The position numbers were made by a program, and so were the translations under genes. The notes below the pieces were generated by a model, which saw nothing but the letters and a program-made list of their open reading frames with translations, was not told the DNA's origin and searched no databases. Positions 1-9,409 of a DNA stretch of 48,816 nucleotides are shown in pieces (the stretch's first letter is position 1; every line of letters begins with the position of its first letter). This stretch comes from an uncultured Muribaculaceae bacterium (lineage in GTDB: Bacteria > Bacteroidota > Bacteroidia > Bacteroidales > Muribaculaceae): assembly GCA_904502025.1 (NCBI GenBank), contig CAJGDJ010000015.1, positions 1 through 48,816 of the forward strand, in the 5' to 3' direction.

Positions 1-72
1 CCATCGGCTGAAGCTAACCGCATCGCTTACTCTACTCCTAAGGGTGAGTTGTTTATTATCAACCTCAAATAA
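1..72 (+). CDS. C-terminal end of a cut-off protein
   Basis: The window opens inside a reading frame: 23 codons followed by TAA at 70-72, ending in a strand-like tail (GELFIINLK). The stop lies 11 bases before the ATG of the amidase, so the two may be co-transcribed. Too little is visible to name a family. The short beta-rich C-terminus would suit a secreted protein, but that is only an impression. Confidence 0.45.
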   Translation, partial: PSAEANRIAYSTPKGELFIINLK

Positions 73-83
73 TTGAACGCACT

Positions 84-3000
84 ATGAAAAAGATTTTATT
101 CATATTGGTTGCGCTCATGGTTGCAGTTGGGGCTTCGGCAGCCAAAAGCACAAGCCAAGTGCGTATCTACATCAACCCAGGCCACGGCTCTTGGGGTGGT
201 GAAGACCGCCACATGGGTACCGTTACTCATGGCGCTGCCAACTATACCGATACTTGCGGGTTCTATGAGTCAAATACCAACCTTGAAAAGGGTTTTGGTA
301 TGTTGGAAAAACTCATTGAATATGGCATCCCTTTTAATAGATCAAAAAATCAAAGCAATTCAAATGCTGCTCGTCTTGGTGCTGCTCTCGATTTGAGCCA
401 AACCAACCTCGTAATGAGCCGTGTGAAAAACGGTCCATACCCTCACGATGGATCTACTTATGGTGCTTATAGCCGTAATTTGAGTGAAATCGCTGCTGAA
501 TGCGAAAGCTGGAATGCCGACATCATGATTTCAATTCACTCAAACGCTGCAACTGAAGGTACTACAACAAACTATCCTCTTTTCCTTTATCGTGGATATA
601 CCAACTCTGAACAAAATGCTGGTAGTTCTGCAGCATGTAAAGCATGTTGGCCTCACTGGTGGAAAAACCAACACATGATGTGGACATATTACTCTGCTAC
701 CAACATGAACGTTCAAGGCGACTGGACATTTGCTTCAAGTTGGGGTACACAAGGTTATGGTATCCTCCGTCACACTGTACCTGGATTCTTGGTAGAAGGT
801 TACTTCCACACTTACCAACCAGCACGCCACAAAGCGATGAACTGGGAAGCTTGTCGTTGGGAAGGTCAACGATACGCAAAAGGTTTTAACGACTACTTTG
901 GTTGGGGCAAAAAAGATAGTTATGGTACTATCTATGGTGTGCTTCGTGATGGCGAACAAACATTCTCTCACACCTACTACACTCCCAACTCTTCTACTCT
1001 CGACAAATACAAACCCGTTAACAACGCTACTGTAACACTTAAAAACAGCAACGGTCAAGTGGTTCAAACTTACAAAACCGACGATGAGTATAATGGTGTA
1101 TTCGTGTTTGACAAAGTTCCTGCTGGCACTTATAGCATGACATTCTCTCACCCCGATTACAAAGATTTCTCTCAATCAGTAACAGTTACTGCTAACGAAA
1201 CTACATTCCCTACTCCATTGTTCCAAACTGAACAAATCGCTGCTCGCGGACACTATGCTTATGGATTGAGTTCTTCAAACAGTGGTAGTACTTACACATT
1301 GAAATTCAAATCAACAGGTGATGTTTCAAATGGTACAATCATTTTCACTAATAACACTACTGGCGCTAAACAAACAATCAAAACTGGTGCTATCAAAAAA
1401 GGTGAAAACACTGTAACTTTTGATGCTAAAACACTTGGCGAAAACGCTCAATTCTCATGGTCGGTAGCAATCGACAACCCAGTGAGTACAGGCGTTGAAC
1501 TCCTTTACTCTGATAACTCTATCGTTTACAACAATGGTTCTGCCAACGCTCGTATTGGTATTGCTATCGACAACGACCAAACAAGTGCTAACTTCGGTAC
1601 AATCTACACCTTAACTGCAATGGGTCAAGGTCTTCAAAAATACAACCCTGACTTCTCTAAGAATGGTGGCAAAGTGATTACCGGTATGTTTGGTAAAGAT
1701 ACTGATGCATCTACAAGTTCAAATAAATTCTACCGTTCTAACCGCATTGAAGTAGAAAATGGTAAAGTTTATATTGCAAACTATGCAAACTACAACACTG
1801 GTATGTGGGAATATGATCCTGCAACAAATGCTTCACCTCGAAACATCACTAATGTTTACTACGAGCGTGCACTCGCATTCGTTGGCGAAGGTTCAAGCCG
1901 CAAAGTGTTCTCTTCTCACGAAAACAATCTCCAACGCTTCGACATTGGCACTGGAACATCTTGGACATCAGGTAGCCCAGCCAAGAACTACACTACTGCT
2001 GGCGTAATGGATAATGGTGACGGCGATATAGTTGTTACAAACAATGCTGTTATCGTATCACAAACTCGTTATTCTGGAAATAACCTTGCTCAAAACCCTG
2101 TATTTGCAGTATTTGACCACAATTTGAATCTTATTTCAAAATCAGATGGCATTAATGCAACTCTCAATGGTTCTGAAAATGGTGGTATGGCAATCTCTGC
2201 CGACTATAAGACATTTGCTATTGCTAACTCTTATACAAGTTCGGGCAACTCGGGTGTAGTAGTTCAAGTTTATAGTGTTACTTGGAGTGGTAGCACACCT
2301 ACATTTGTTCACAAACACACTGTACCTCTCGACGGAACTTACCGTGTTGACCAAATGGAATTTGACCTTGCCAACAACCTTTACATTGCTTCACAACAAA
2401 AAGGTCTTTTGGTATACGCTATCAAGAACCCATCTCGTCAAACAGTAACTAAGGCTAATTCTACAATTCAAGGTCAAGCACTTCCTGCTGTTCGCGGTCA
2501 CTATGCTTACAACCTTAAAATGACTAAACAAAATGAATGCGAATACACTTTGACATTTACATCTACTGGCGATGTTGAATCTGCATCAGTTGTGCTTACT
2601 CCTACAAATGGTGGCACTGCAAAAACTGTTCAAATCAACGGCGTGAAGAAAGGTGAAAACACAGTTACTATCGACGCTACAACTCTTGATGGTAATGTTG
2701 ACTACAAATGGGCTATAGCTATCAACAACCCTGCAAGCCCATCGGTAGAACTCATGCACTCTGATAACTCTATCATCTACAACAACGGCTCTGCTGATGC
2801 TCGTATCGGTGTTGCTATTGATAAAGACCCAACAAGTGCCAACTTCGGCACTATCTACACTATGACCGCTCTTGGACAAGGTCTCCAAAAATTCAACCCC
2901 GACTACTCTAAAAATGGTGGTAAGTTAATTACAGGTTTGTTTGGACAAGACCTCTCAACATCTACAAGTTCATATAAATATTACCGTTCTAACCGTTTGA

Positions 3001-5879
3001 AATTAGAAGGTGGTAAACTTTATATTGCTAACTACGGTGGCATGAATTCTGGTGTGTGGGTATATGACCCTGCAACTGGCGCTTCTCCTACTAATGTTGA
3101 TGGTTCGGCTTTCTACGAACGTTGCTTAGACTTCTATGGTGAAGGTTCAAGCCGCAAGGTGTTCGCTAACCACGAAAACAATGTTCGTCGATTTGACATT
3201 GGCACTGCAACAACTTGGACTTCTAATAGTCCTACTAAGAGCTACACTACTGCTGGTGTGCTCGACAATGGCGACGGCGACATCATCGTTACAAACAATG
3301 CCGTTATCGTATCGCAAACTCGCTATGGAGGTAACAACCTCAGCGAAAACCCTGCATTTGCAGTGTTTGACCACGATTTGAATCTTAAATACAAATCAGA
3401 TGCAATCAATGCAACCCTCAATGGGTCTGAAAATGGTGGTATGGCAATCTCTGACGATTACAAGACATTTGCTATCGCCAACTCTTATGAAAACTCTGGC
3501 AACGCAGGTATCCGTGTTCAAGTTTATGGAGTAACATGGAGTGGAGCAACACCTACTTTCACTCACAAATTCGCTATTCCATTAGATGGCACTTATCGTG
3601 TTGACCAAATGGAATTTGACTATGCCGGAAACCTTGTGATTGCGTCACAACAAAAAGGACTCCTTGTTTATGCAATCAAAACCGATGCTCGCACCACTAC
3701 TACAAACGCTGCGTCATCTTCACTCATCAAGGGTGTAGAAGCAACTCCTGTAACCAACCTCAAAGCTACTCGTCAATGCTATGGCGAAGGCACTAACACC
3801 GAAGTTGGTACTATCGATGCTGAAATCACTTGGACTGGACAAGAAAACAATCGCAAAAACTTCAACAACTACAAAGTTTACTACCAAACAATGCGTCGCG
3901 ATACCGAAAACAACCGCGTGTATGACAATGGTGGCGCTTGGGAACTTGCCGGTACTGCTTCTATCGACTTTGAAGTCGGTGAAACAGGTTCGTTCACACA
4001 CAAGAACCTCACTTACGGAACTGACGACAATGGTAACTACGACCGCATCTACAACTACAAAGTTGTTCCTTACAACGCAACAACAGGTAGCGAAGGTTCT
4101 GCAGCTATCATCGAAGGCAAAAACAAAACAGTTACTGCTTTCTATCCATCAGCTCCTATTGATGTTACATTGAGTCAACCTTATGAAGAAACAGACGGTC
4201 AAAAACTTTATACTTTCGACCTCAAACTCGACATCGCCCATAATGACAACCTCGCTCGCGTTGACGACAACGATGCTGCTCCTGCCGTTAACTCTTATGT
4301 AATTGTTACCGACGAAGCAACTGCTAAAGCTCTCAATGCTGCTTCAAACATTGCCGAAGTAGGTGCATTTGTTGAAGGTCCTGTTGCAATCGTTACCAAC
4401 AACTGCAACCACTCTGAAGTTAATGGTTGGTATCTCACCGTTAATAGCGATGTTCAATCTTTGACATGGAAAGATATAAACCCAAGTTTGACCTACAAGC
4501 CTCAAGTTTACCTCGCTTCAACTCGTGCATTCAACTTCATCGCTTGTGAAGCTACTGCTATTGAGTTTACTCTTCCTGCTGCTGTTTGGGTGCAAAGTGA
4601 AAACGAAAACAACATTATCCCTATTGAGGGCGAAAACATCGCTTCTCTTGCAGGTAATAATGATATGCCTATCGGTTCATTCCTCAAAGTAGGTGATATT
4701 GAAAACGCTACCAACCCGGTTGAAATTACTAAAGCTAATGTGATTGGTACTAATGGTGCGGCACTCAATCCTCTTGCAGTGAGCAACGATGTACTTAATG
4801 CTTGGGATATCTATTACACATTTGAACTCAAAGACAGCGAAGGAAACATCATCAGCACTCAAACTACTAACCCTGCCGACCAAATTTACTCTAATGCAAA
4901 TAGCATCTCTGTTGATGTATTAGGTCTTGCAATGGGTTACGACGAATCAGTTGCTGCCGATGGTCGTGCTCGTTACACCTACAATGCTGAAAAGAACCAA
5001 GCTTATAAATTGGTTGTTCGCACTACTTATAGCCGCGAAATCAACGGTGAAGAAGTAACATTAAGCAACGAAACAGAAAGCAACATCGTTGTTAATCCTT
5101 CATTCCCTGTTCCAGTTATTGACCCATACAACTCTCCTGGTTACTTGTTCCTTGAAACAACTTCTCACACCGACGCTGAAACCAACACTTCTTACGAATA
5201 TCACGCTGATGCTGTTGTAACCATCGCTTGGGAAAACTTCAACGACAACCTCGCTCGTTACATGGGTTACTATGCTACTCCATCGTTAACTTGTGCCGGT
5301 CACGAAGAAGGTGTAGAACGCACATTGACTCAATATGCAGCCGCATCAATAGTTACCGACGATCAAATCGAGGCATATAACGAACGTATCAGTGCTCACG
5401 ATGCATCTGGATCTCTTACAAAACTCGCAGGTATTGGTTACACTGGTGCTGAAAACTGGTCATCATTGATTACTAACGCTAACGTTATTCCGATGAAAGT
5501 TCACTATGTATGGGCTGGTAACGAAAAAACTACCAACACTTACGATGCTGAATTTGCATGGGAATTAAGTGCTAACTATCCTATGATTGTTTGCAATGCC
5601 CCAATGATTGTTATTAATGCTAAACCCGAAACTGGTGTATATAACTTGACACCTCTTGATGGTAGTGATATGAAAGTTATCACCACACTCAACGAACATT
5701 ACAAAACATTAGTAATGGACGGCATTATTGACCCACAAGAAACAGGTATTGAAGACATTACTATTGGCAACTCTGATGTGAAGTTTTACAACCTCCAAGG
5801 TGTTGAAGTAGAGAAACCATCTAACGGTGTATTCATCAAAGTTAATGGCACTAAGGCTTCTCGAGTTTATATTAAGTAA
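84..5879 (+). CDS. Large secreted N-acetylmuramoyl-L-alanine amidase-like protein with tandem modules and T9SS-like tail
   Basis: A 1931-residue exported protein. Residues 1-19 form a signal peptide. Residues 26-270 look like a zinc amidase (Amidase_3): candidate ligands or catalytic residues are H34 in NPGHGSWGGED, E62, H152 in SIHSNA and E238 in FLVEGYF. Such enzymes cut the amide bond between muramic acid and the peptide stem. Residues about 280-380 resemble a carboxypeptidase-regulatory beta-sandwich. Two tandem modules follow, about 387-802 and 803-1216, offset by 416 residues and strongly alike (ARGHYAY/VRGHYAY starts, LLVYAIK ends); they may be beta-propellers. An Fn3-like stretch begins near 1220, followed by further beta-rich sequence. 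The last 50 residues (FYNLQGVEVEKP, GVFIKVNG, SRVYIK) look like a type A T9SS sorting domain. Codon use is that of a well-expressed gene. The amidase and export calls are fairly secure; substrate and module roles are inference. Confidence 0.85.
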   Translation: MKKILFILVALMVAVGASAAKSTSQVRIYINPGHGSWGGEDRHMGTVTHGAANYTDTCGFYESNTNLEKGFGMLEKLIEYGIPFNRSKNQSNSNAARLGAALDLSQTNLVMSRVKNGPYPHDGSTYGAYSRNLSEIAAECESWNADIMISIHSNAATEGTTTNYPLFLYRGYTNSEQNAGSSAACKACWPHWWKNQHMMWTYYSATNMNVQGDWTFASSWGTQGYGILRHTVPGFLVEGYFHTYQPARHKAMNWEACRWEGQRYAKGFNDYFGWGKKDSYGTIYGVLRDGEQTFSHTYYTPNSSTLDKYKPVNNATVTLKNSNGQVVQTYKTDDEYNGVFVFDKVPAGTYSMTFSHPDYKDFSQSVTVTANETTFPTPLFQTEQIAARGHYAYGLSSSNSGSTYTLKFKSTGDVSNGTIIFTNNTTGAKQTIKTGAIKKGENTVTFDAKTLGENAQFSWSVAIDNPVSTGVELLYSDNSIVYNNGSANARIGIAIDNDQTSANFGTIYTLTAMGQGLQKYNPDFSKNGGKVITGMFGKDTDASTSSNKFYRSNRIEVENGKVYIANYANYNTGMWEYDPATNASPRNITNVYYERALAFVGEGSSRKVFSSHENNLQRFDIGTGTSWTSGSPAKNYTTAGVMDNGDGDIVVTNNAVIVSQTRYSGNNLAQNPVFAVFDHNLNLISKSDGINATLNGSENGGMAISADYKTFAIANSYTSSGNSGVVVQVYSVTWSGSTPTFVHKHTVPLDGTYRVDQMEFDLANNLYIASQQKGLLVYAIKNPSRQTVTKANSTIQGQALPAVRGHYAYNLKMTKQNECEYTLTFTSTGDVESASVVLTPTNGGTAKTVQINGVKKGENTVTIDATTLDGNVDYKWAIAINNPASPSVELMHSDNSIIYNNGSADARIGVAIDKDPTSANFGTIYTMTALGQGLQKFNPDYSKNGGKLITGLFGQDLSTSTSSYKYYRSNRLKLEGGKLYIANYGGMNSGVWVYDPATGASPTNVDGSAFYERCLDFYGEGSSRKVFANHENNVRRFDIGTATTWTSNSPTKSYTTAGVLDNGDGDIIVTNNAVIVSQTRYGGNNLSENPAFAVFDHDLNLKYKSDAINATLNGSENGGMAISDDYKTFAIANSYENSGNAGIRVQVYGVTWSGATPTFTHKFAIPLDGTYRVDQMEFDYAGNLVIASQQKGLLVYAIKTDARTTTTNAASSSLIKGVEATPVTNLKATRQCYGEGTNTEVGTIDAEITWTGQENNRKNFNNYKVYYQTMRRDTENNRVYDNGGAWELAGTASIDFEVGETGSFTHKNLTYGTDDNGNYDRIYNYKVVPYNATTGSEGSAAIIEGKNKTVTAFYPSAPIDVTLSQPYEETDGQKLYTFDLKLDIAHNDNLARVDDNDAAPAVNSYVIVTDEATAKALNAASNIAEVGAFVEGPVAIVTNNCNHSEVNGWYLTVNSDVQSLTWKDINPSLTYKPQVYLASTRAFNFIACEATAIEFTLPAAVWVQSENENNIIPIEGENIASLAGNNDMPIGSFLKVGDIENATNPVEITKANVIGTNGAALNPLAVSNDVLNAWDIYYTFELKDSEGNIISTQTTNPADQIYSNANSISVDVLGLAMGYDESVAADGRARYTYNAEKNQAYKLVVRTTYSREINGEEVTLSNETESNIVVNPSFPVPVIDPYNSPGYLFLETTSHTDAETNTSYEYHADAVVTIAWENFNDNLARYMGYYATPSLTCAGHEEGVERTLTQYAAASIVTDDQIEAYNERISAHDASGSLTKLAGIGYTGAENWSSLITNANVIPMKVHYVWAGNEKTTNTYDAEFAWELSANYPMIVCNAPMIVINAKPETGVYNLTPLDGSDMKVITTLNEHYKTLVMDGIIDPQETGIEDITIGNSDVKFYNLQGVEVEKPSNGVFIKVNGTKASRVYIK

Positions 5880-5922
5880 CTTTTTTAGTAATTAAATTAC
5901 TCTAAACTTAATAACTTTAATG

Positions 5923-5957
5923 AGTGAGCAACCCAAGATGGTTGCTCACTTTTTTGT
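5923..5957 (+). terminator. Rho-independent terminator after the amidase gene
   Basis: An 11-bp perfect stem, AGTGAGCAACC (5923-5933) with GGTTGCTCACT (5940-5950), six-base loop, then six T's. It sits 44 bases past the amidase stop and separates it from the esterase gene. Confidence 0.88.
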
Positions 5958-5982
5958 TTTAATATTTTTTATTACTTTTGAA

Positions 5983-5990
5983 GTTGAAAT
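5983..5990 (+). promoter_or_regulatory. Probable -7 element of the CE7 esterase gene
   Basis: TACTTTTG fits the Bacteroidetes -7 consensus TAnnTTTG. It lies 45 bases before the preferred ATG at 6036. No TTTG is found at the ideal 19-base distance, so only the -7 half is supported. Confidence 0.45.
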
Positions 5991-6035
5991 ATGTTTATGG
6001 TCTAATTTTTGAAAATCAATAAAGAATATTCCGAT

Positions 6036-7313
6036 ATGAAACAGTTTTCTCTATCTTTTGTGTTGATAATTATAATGGGCTTGTGTGCGATAGCCCAACC
6101 TCGTGCCACAAAAGTGCAACTTCATCTTGTTCCCGACCATGCAAACGCTTTATATAAAGCAGGCGAAAATGCCAAAGTTAAAATAATGGCAACAGATTGT
6201 GGAATGGCATTAAATGATGTTGTTGTAAATTATGAAGTGAGCGAGGACTTGATGACTCCACACATTACAAAATCAATTACGCTCAAGGGCAATGAGGCTA
6301 CAATTAACATTGGTTCAATGAAAAAAAACGGTTTCTTGCGAGTGAAAGCCACAGTAGAAAAAGATGGTAAAAAATATTCTTCAATTTCGACTGTTGGGTT
6401 CGATACCGAAAAATTACAACCAACAGTTACACAGCCTGATGATTTCAACTCGTTTTGGAACGGACAACTTGAGACTGCTCGTAAAATTGATTTGCAACCA
6501 ACGATGACTCTTATCCCCGAGCGTTGTACCGATAAAGTAAATGTATATCATATCTCATATTGCAACATCAACAACACTCGCATGTATGGCACGTTGACTA
6601 TGCCTAAAGCTGATGGAAAATACCCTGCAATACTTCGTTTTCCCGGTGCCGGCGTTGGAGAAAAGTCGGGCGATGTGGCACACGCTGCCAAAGGGGCTAT
6701 CGTCCTTGAATTTGGCATTCATGGTATTCCCGTAAACCTTACAGGCAGTACAATTTATAGCGACCTTAATGGTGGTGCATTAGCATCATATCCTACATAT
6801 AACATTGATAATCGTTATTCATATTATTACAAACGAGTGTATGTTGGTTGTGTACGAGGTATCGACTTTATAGAAACATTGCCACAATTTAATGGAAAAA
6901 TAGGAACATTTGGAGGCAGTCAAGGTGGAGCATTATCAATTGTAACGTCGGCACTTGACAATCGCATTAATGCTACTGTAGCATACTTCCCCGCCCTTTG
7001 CGATCTCGAAGGCTATGTTCACAATCGTGCCGGTGGTTGGCCTCACGTATTCAAAAATAAGGATAATCGCACTCCCGAAAAACTTAATACTGCACGATAT
7101 TATGATGTAACCAATTTTGCACGCAATCTCTCTGCCCCGATAAAATATTTTGTTGGATATAACGATTTGACATGTGCCCCCACAACAACTCGCTCTACTT
7201 ACAACATCATCACAGCTCCCAAATCGCTTATCGTGGGCGAAAACAATGGACATTGGCTCTATCCTGAGCAAACAAACGCTTTGTGGGATTGGATATTTGA
7301 GCAACTAAAATAG
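6036..7313 (+). CDS. Secreted acetyl xylan esterase / cephalosporin-C deacetylase family (CE7-like)
   Basis: An exported alpha/beta hydrolase of 425 residues. I chose ATG 6036 because it begins a clean signal peptide (MKQFSLSFVLIIIMGLCAIA); an upstream TTG at 6009 would add nine polar residues. After a beta-rich N-terminal domain of about 130 residues comes an AXE1-like hydrolase. The nucleophile serine is in GTFGGSQGG, the acid is probably Asp in FVGYNDLTC, and the histidine is in ENNGHWLYP. CE7 enzymes remove acetyl groups from short xylo-oligosaccharides or related substrates; the substrate here is unknown. It has its own -7 element and lies between a terminator and the repeat-flanked ATPase gene, so it is probably transcribed alone. 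Confidence 0.85.
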   Translation: MKQFSLSFVLIIIMGLCAIAQPRATKVQLHLVPDHANALYKAGENAKVKIMATDCGMALNDVVVNYEVSEDLMTPHITKSITLKGNEATINIGSMKKNGFLRVKATVEKDGKKYSSISTVGFDTEKLQPTVTQPDDFNSFWNGQLETARKIDLQPTMTLIPERCTDKVNVYHISYCNINNTRMYGTLTMPKADGKYPAILRFPGAGVGEKSGDVAHAAKGAIVLEFGIHGIPVNLTGSTIYSDLNGGALASYPTYNIDNRYSYYYKRVYVGCVRGIDFIETLPQFNGKIGTFGGSQGGALSIVTSALDNRINATVAYFPALCDLEGYVHNRAGGWPHVFKNKDNRTPEKLNTARYYDVTNFARNLSAPIKYFVGYNDLTCAPTTTRSTYNIITAPKSLIVGENNGHWLYPEQTNALWDWIFEQLK

Positions 7314-7347
7314 TTGCATTCTCAATTTAACCCCTATAAACATATTT

Positions 7348-7429
7348 AAGATTCTCGGAATCAAATCCGCAAATATTATAAGATTCTTGGAATCAAATCC
7401 GCAAATATTATAAGATTTTTGGATTTTAG
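7348..7429. repeat. Two and a half 32-bp tandem repeats upstream of the AAA+ ATPase gene
   Basis: Copies at 7348-7379 and 7380-7411 differ at one base (TCTCGG or TCTTGG). A third partial copy starts at 7412 and diverges after AAGATTTTTGGATT. Each full copy holds the near-dyad GGAATCAAATCC. The array ends about 34 bases before the ATG at 7463, so it sits where promoter or operator sequences are expected. Confidence 0.85.
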
Positions 7430-7462
7430 AAAAAAATCGCTTAATTTGCAGTATAATCTATT

Positions 7463-8602
7463 ATGAGAATGATTGATCGCAAAATAAAAAACTTGATAAA
7501 AAACCAACTTGGCTCGAATAAGGCAGTAATAATTATGGGGGCTCGTCAGGTTGGGAAATCAACATTGCTATCTCATCTATTTAGTTCACAAGAAAATATA
7601 TTGTGGCTTAATGGAGATGAAACCGATGTGAGAAAACTATTTGAAAATATCACTTCTTCACGTCTAAAAGCAATAATAGGAAAAAATCGATTAGTGATAA
7701 TAGATGAAGCTCAACGAATAAATGAGATAGGGATAAAATTAAAACTAATTACCGACCAACTGTCAGATATTCAAGTAATAGCAACAGGAAGTTCTTCTTT
7801 TGACTTGGCTAATAAAGTAAATGAATCTCTTGCCGGTCGCAAACGTCAAATACAAATGTATCCTTTGATGTTTAGCGAAATGGTTGAACATTCGGGGTTT
7901 CTTGAAGAAAAGCGAATGTTGCCTCATCGTTTAGTCTTTGGGTATTATCCCGAAGTGGTAACAAATCCCGGCAATGAAAAGGTTATATTAAAGGAGCTGT
8001 GCGACAGTGTGTTATACAAAGATATATTATCATTAGATTCAATAGGTAAACCCGATAAATTGCAACGCTTATTACAAGCTTTGGCTTATCAAGTGGGAGC
8101 TCAAGTATCTTATAATGAACTTGGACGACACATTGGTTTAGACTCTAAAACAGTTGAACGTTATATTGATATATTAGAAAAGAGCTATATTATTTTTCGT
8201 CTAAATTCTTATGCTCGAAATCTACGTAACGAATTGAAAACAAGCCGAAAAATCTATTTTTGGGATAATGGGATAAGGAATGCTATAATAGGAAATTTCT
8301 CATTCATAGAGCAACGAATGACCGAAGAGTTAAGAATGTTATGGGAAAATTTTGTTATATCAGAAAGAATGAAGATGAACTCATTAAACGGATTTTTTGG
8401 CACAACTTGGTTTTGGCGCACTATGCAACAAAAAGAAATTGACTATATTGAAGAAGAAAACGGCACAATAAACACTTATGAGTTTAAGTGGAATCCAAAC
8501 GCTAAAGCAAAGCGACCGGAACAGTTTTTTGTTGCCTATCCAAATAGCACATTCAATGTAATAACACCTGAAAATATCGAAGACTTCTTATTGGAAAGAT
8601 AA
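7463..8602 (+). CDS. AAA+ ATPase with DUF4143 C-terminal domain
   Basis: A 379-residue protein of the ATP-binding family common in Bacteroidetes. The Walker A motif is GARQVGKST (K32) and the Walker B is LVIIDEAQ. GSSSFDL follows at the sensor position. The second half has the DUF4143 layout, with a winged-helix-like part (YNELGRHIGLDSKTVERYIDILEKS) and a nuclease-like region (EIDYIEEENGTINTYEFKW, resembling a PD-(D/E)xK core). The biological role of this family is not settled; it is often present in many variable copies. It starts just after the tandem repeats and ends five bases before the radical-SAM gene. The reading frame is AT-rich and intact. ATG 7469 is an alternative start. Confidence 0.85.
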   Translation: MRMIDRKIKNLIKNQLGSNKAVIIMGARQVGKSTLLSHLFSSQENILWLNGDETDVRKLFENITSSRLKAIIGKNRLVIIDEAQRINEIGIKLKLITDQLSDIQVIATGSSSFDLANKVNESLAGRKRQIQMYPLMFSEMVEHSGFLEEKRMLPHRLVFGYYPEVVTNPGNEKVILKELCDSVLYKDILSLDSIGKPDKLQRLLQALAYQVGAQVSYNELGRHIGLDSKTVERYIDILEKSYIIFRLNSYARNLRNELKTSRKIYFWDNGIRNAIIGNFSFIEQRMTEELRMLWENFVISERMKMNSLNGFFGTTWFWRTMQQKEIDYIEEENGTINTYEFKWNPNAKAKRPEQFFVAYPNSTFNVITPENIEDFLLER

Positions 8603-8607
8603 TTATT

Positions 8608-9384
8608 ATGGTAACAGTATTATTTCATTCAACAATATTTGGGCCTATTCACAGTCGCAGACTGGGAGTATCATTGGGCATTAATCTTTCTCCCAATGAT
8701 GGGAAGGTTTGCTCGTTTGATTGTGTGTATTGCGAAGCCGGGTATAACTCACAAGGTGCAGGCACTACAGGATTGCCTCGCCGTGACCTTGTCGCTGCTG
8801 AGCTTGAACAGATGTTGGTGTATATGAACGTAAAAAGCAAACCTCTCGATGTTATCACGTTTTCAGGGAATGGCGAACCTACATTACACCCCGATTTTGC
8901 CGGCATTATTGACGACACAATCGCTTTACGTGATAGATATTTTCCCAATGTCAAAATCAGCGTATTAAGTAATTCCACCCGATTAGACGATGAAAAAGTT
9001 GTTGTGACTCTTCGCAAAGTAGATAATAATATTCTTAAACTTGACTCGGCAATAGATGAAACGATGCGATTAATCGACCAACCGGCATCTCCATCATTCA
9101 CTTGCGAGAAAGTTATTGAACAGATTGCCCAATTTAGTGGTCAATGTGTGGTGCAAACAATGTTTTTGCGAGGAGAGCATGATGGAAAAAAAATTGATAA
9201 TACTACTCCACAGGAGGTTGAAGCATTGATTAAGGCATATCAACGCATCTCCCCCCGACAAGTGATGATATATTCTATCGACCGAAAAACTCCCGAACAA
9301 CAACTCGAAAAAGTGTCGCATGAAGAACTTGAAGCGATCGCTTCACAAATCAGAGTCAAAGGAATCAATGTAATGGTAAGCTAA
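8608..9384 (+). CDS. Radical SAM protein, COG0731-like
   Basis: A 258-residue radical S-adenosylmethionine protein. The iron-sulfur ligands are C35, C39 and C42 in CSFDCVYC, preceded by FGPIHSRRLGVSLGINL, the signature of the family that includes archaeal wyosine-synthase-like proteins. FSGNGEPTLHPDF supplies the SAM-binding GGE-like motif. Bacterial members have no firmly assigned reaction, so no tRNA role is claimed. It follows the DUF4143 ATPase after five bases and precedes ldcA by 25, in the same direction. Co-transcription is likely, but a functional link to either neighbour is not evident. Confidence 0.82.
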   Translation: MVTVLFHSTIFGPIHSRRLGVSLGINLSPNDGKVCSFDCVYCEAGYNSQGAGTTGLPRRDLVAAELEQMLVYMNVKSKPLDVITFSGNGEPTLHPDFAGIIDDTIALRDRYFPNVKISVLSNSTRLDDEKVVVTLRKVDNNILKLDSAIDETMRLIDQPASPSFTCEKVIEQIAQFSGQCVVQTMFLRGEHDGKKIDNTTPQEVEALIKAYQRISPRQVMIYSIDRKTPEQQLEKVSHEELEAIASQIRVKGINVMVS

Positions 9385-9409
9385 ATACAACTAATTATAT
9401 ATTGAAATA

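Noticed and set aside
735..1175. 146-codon minus-strand frame inside the amidase gene
   Set aside because: It is antisense to a well-supported coding region with strong codon bias; long antisense frames are expected there.
6009..6035. TTG start for the CE7 esterase
   Set aside because: It adds a polar stretch before a good signal peptide; the ATG at 6036 is preferred.
7412..7429. CRISPR-like array upstream of the DUF4143 gene
   Set aside because: The units are directly adjacent without spacers, only two and a half copies exist, and no cas gene is present.
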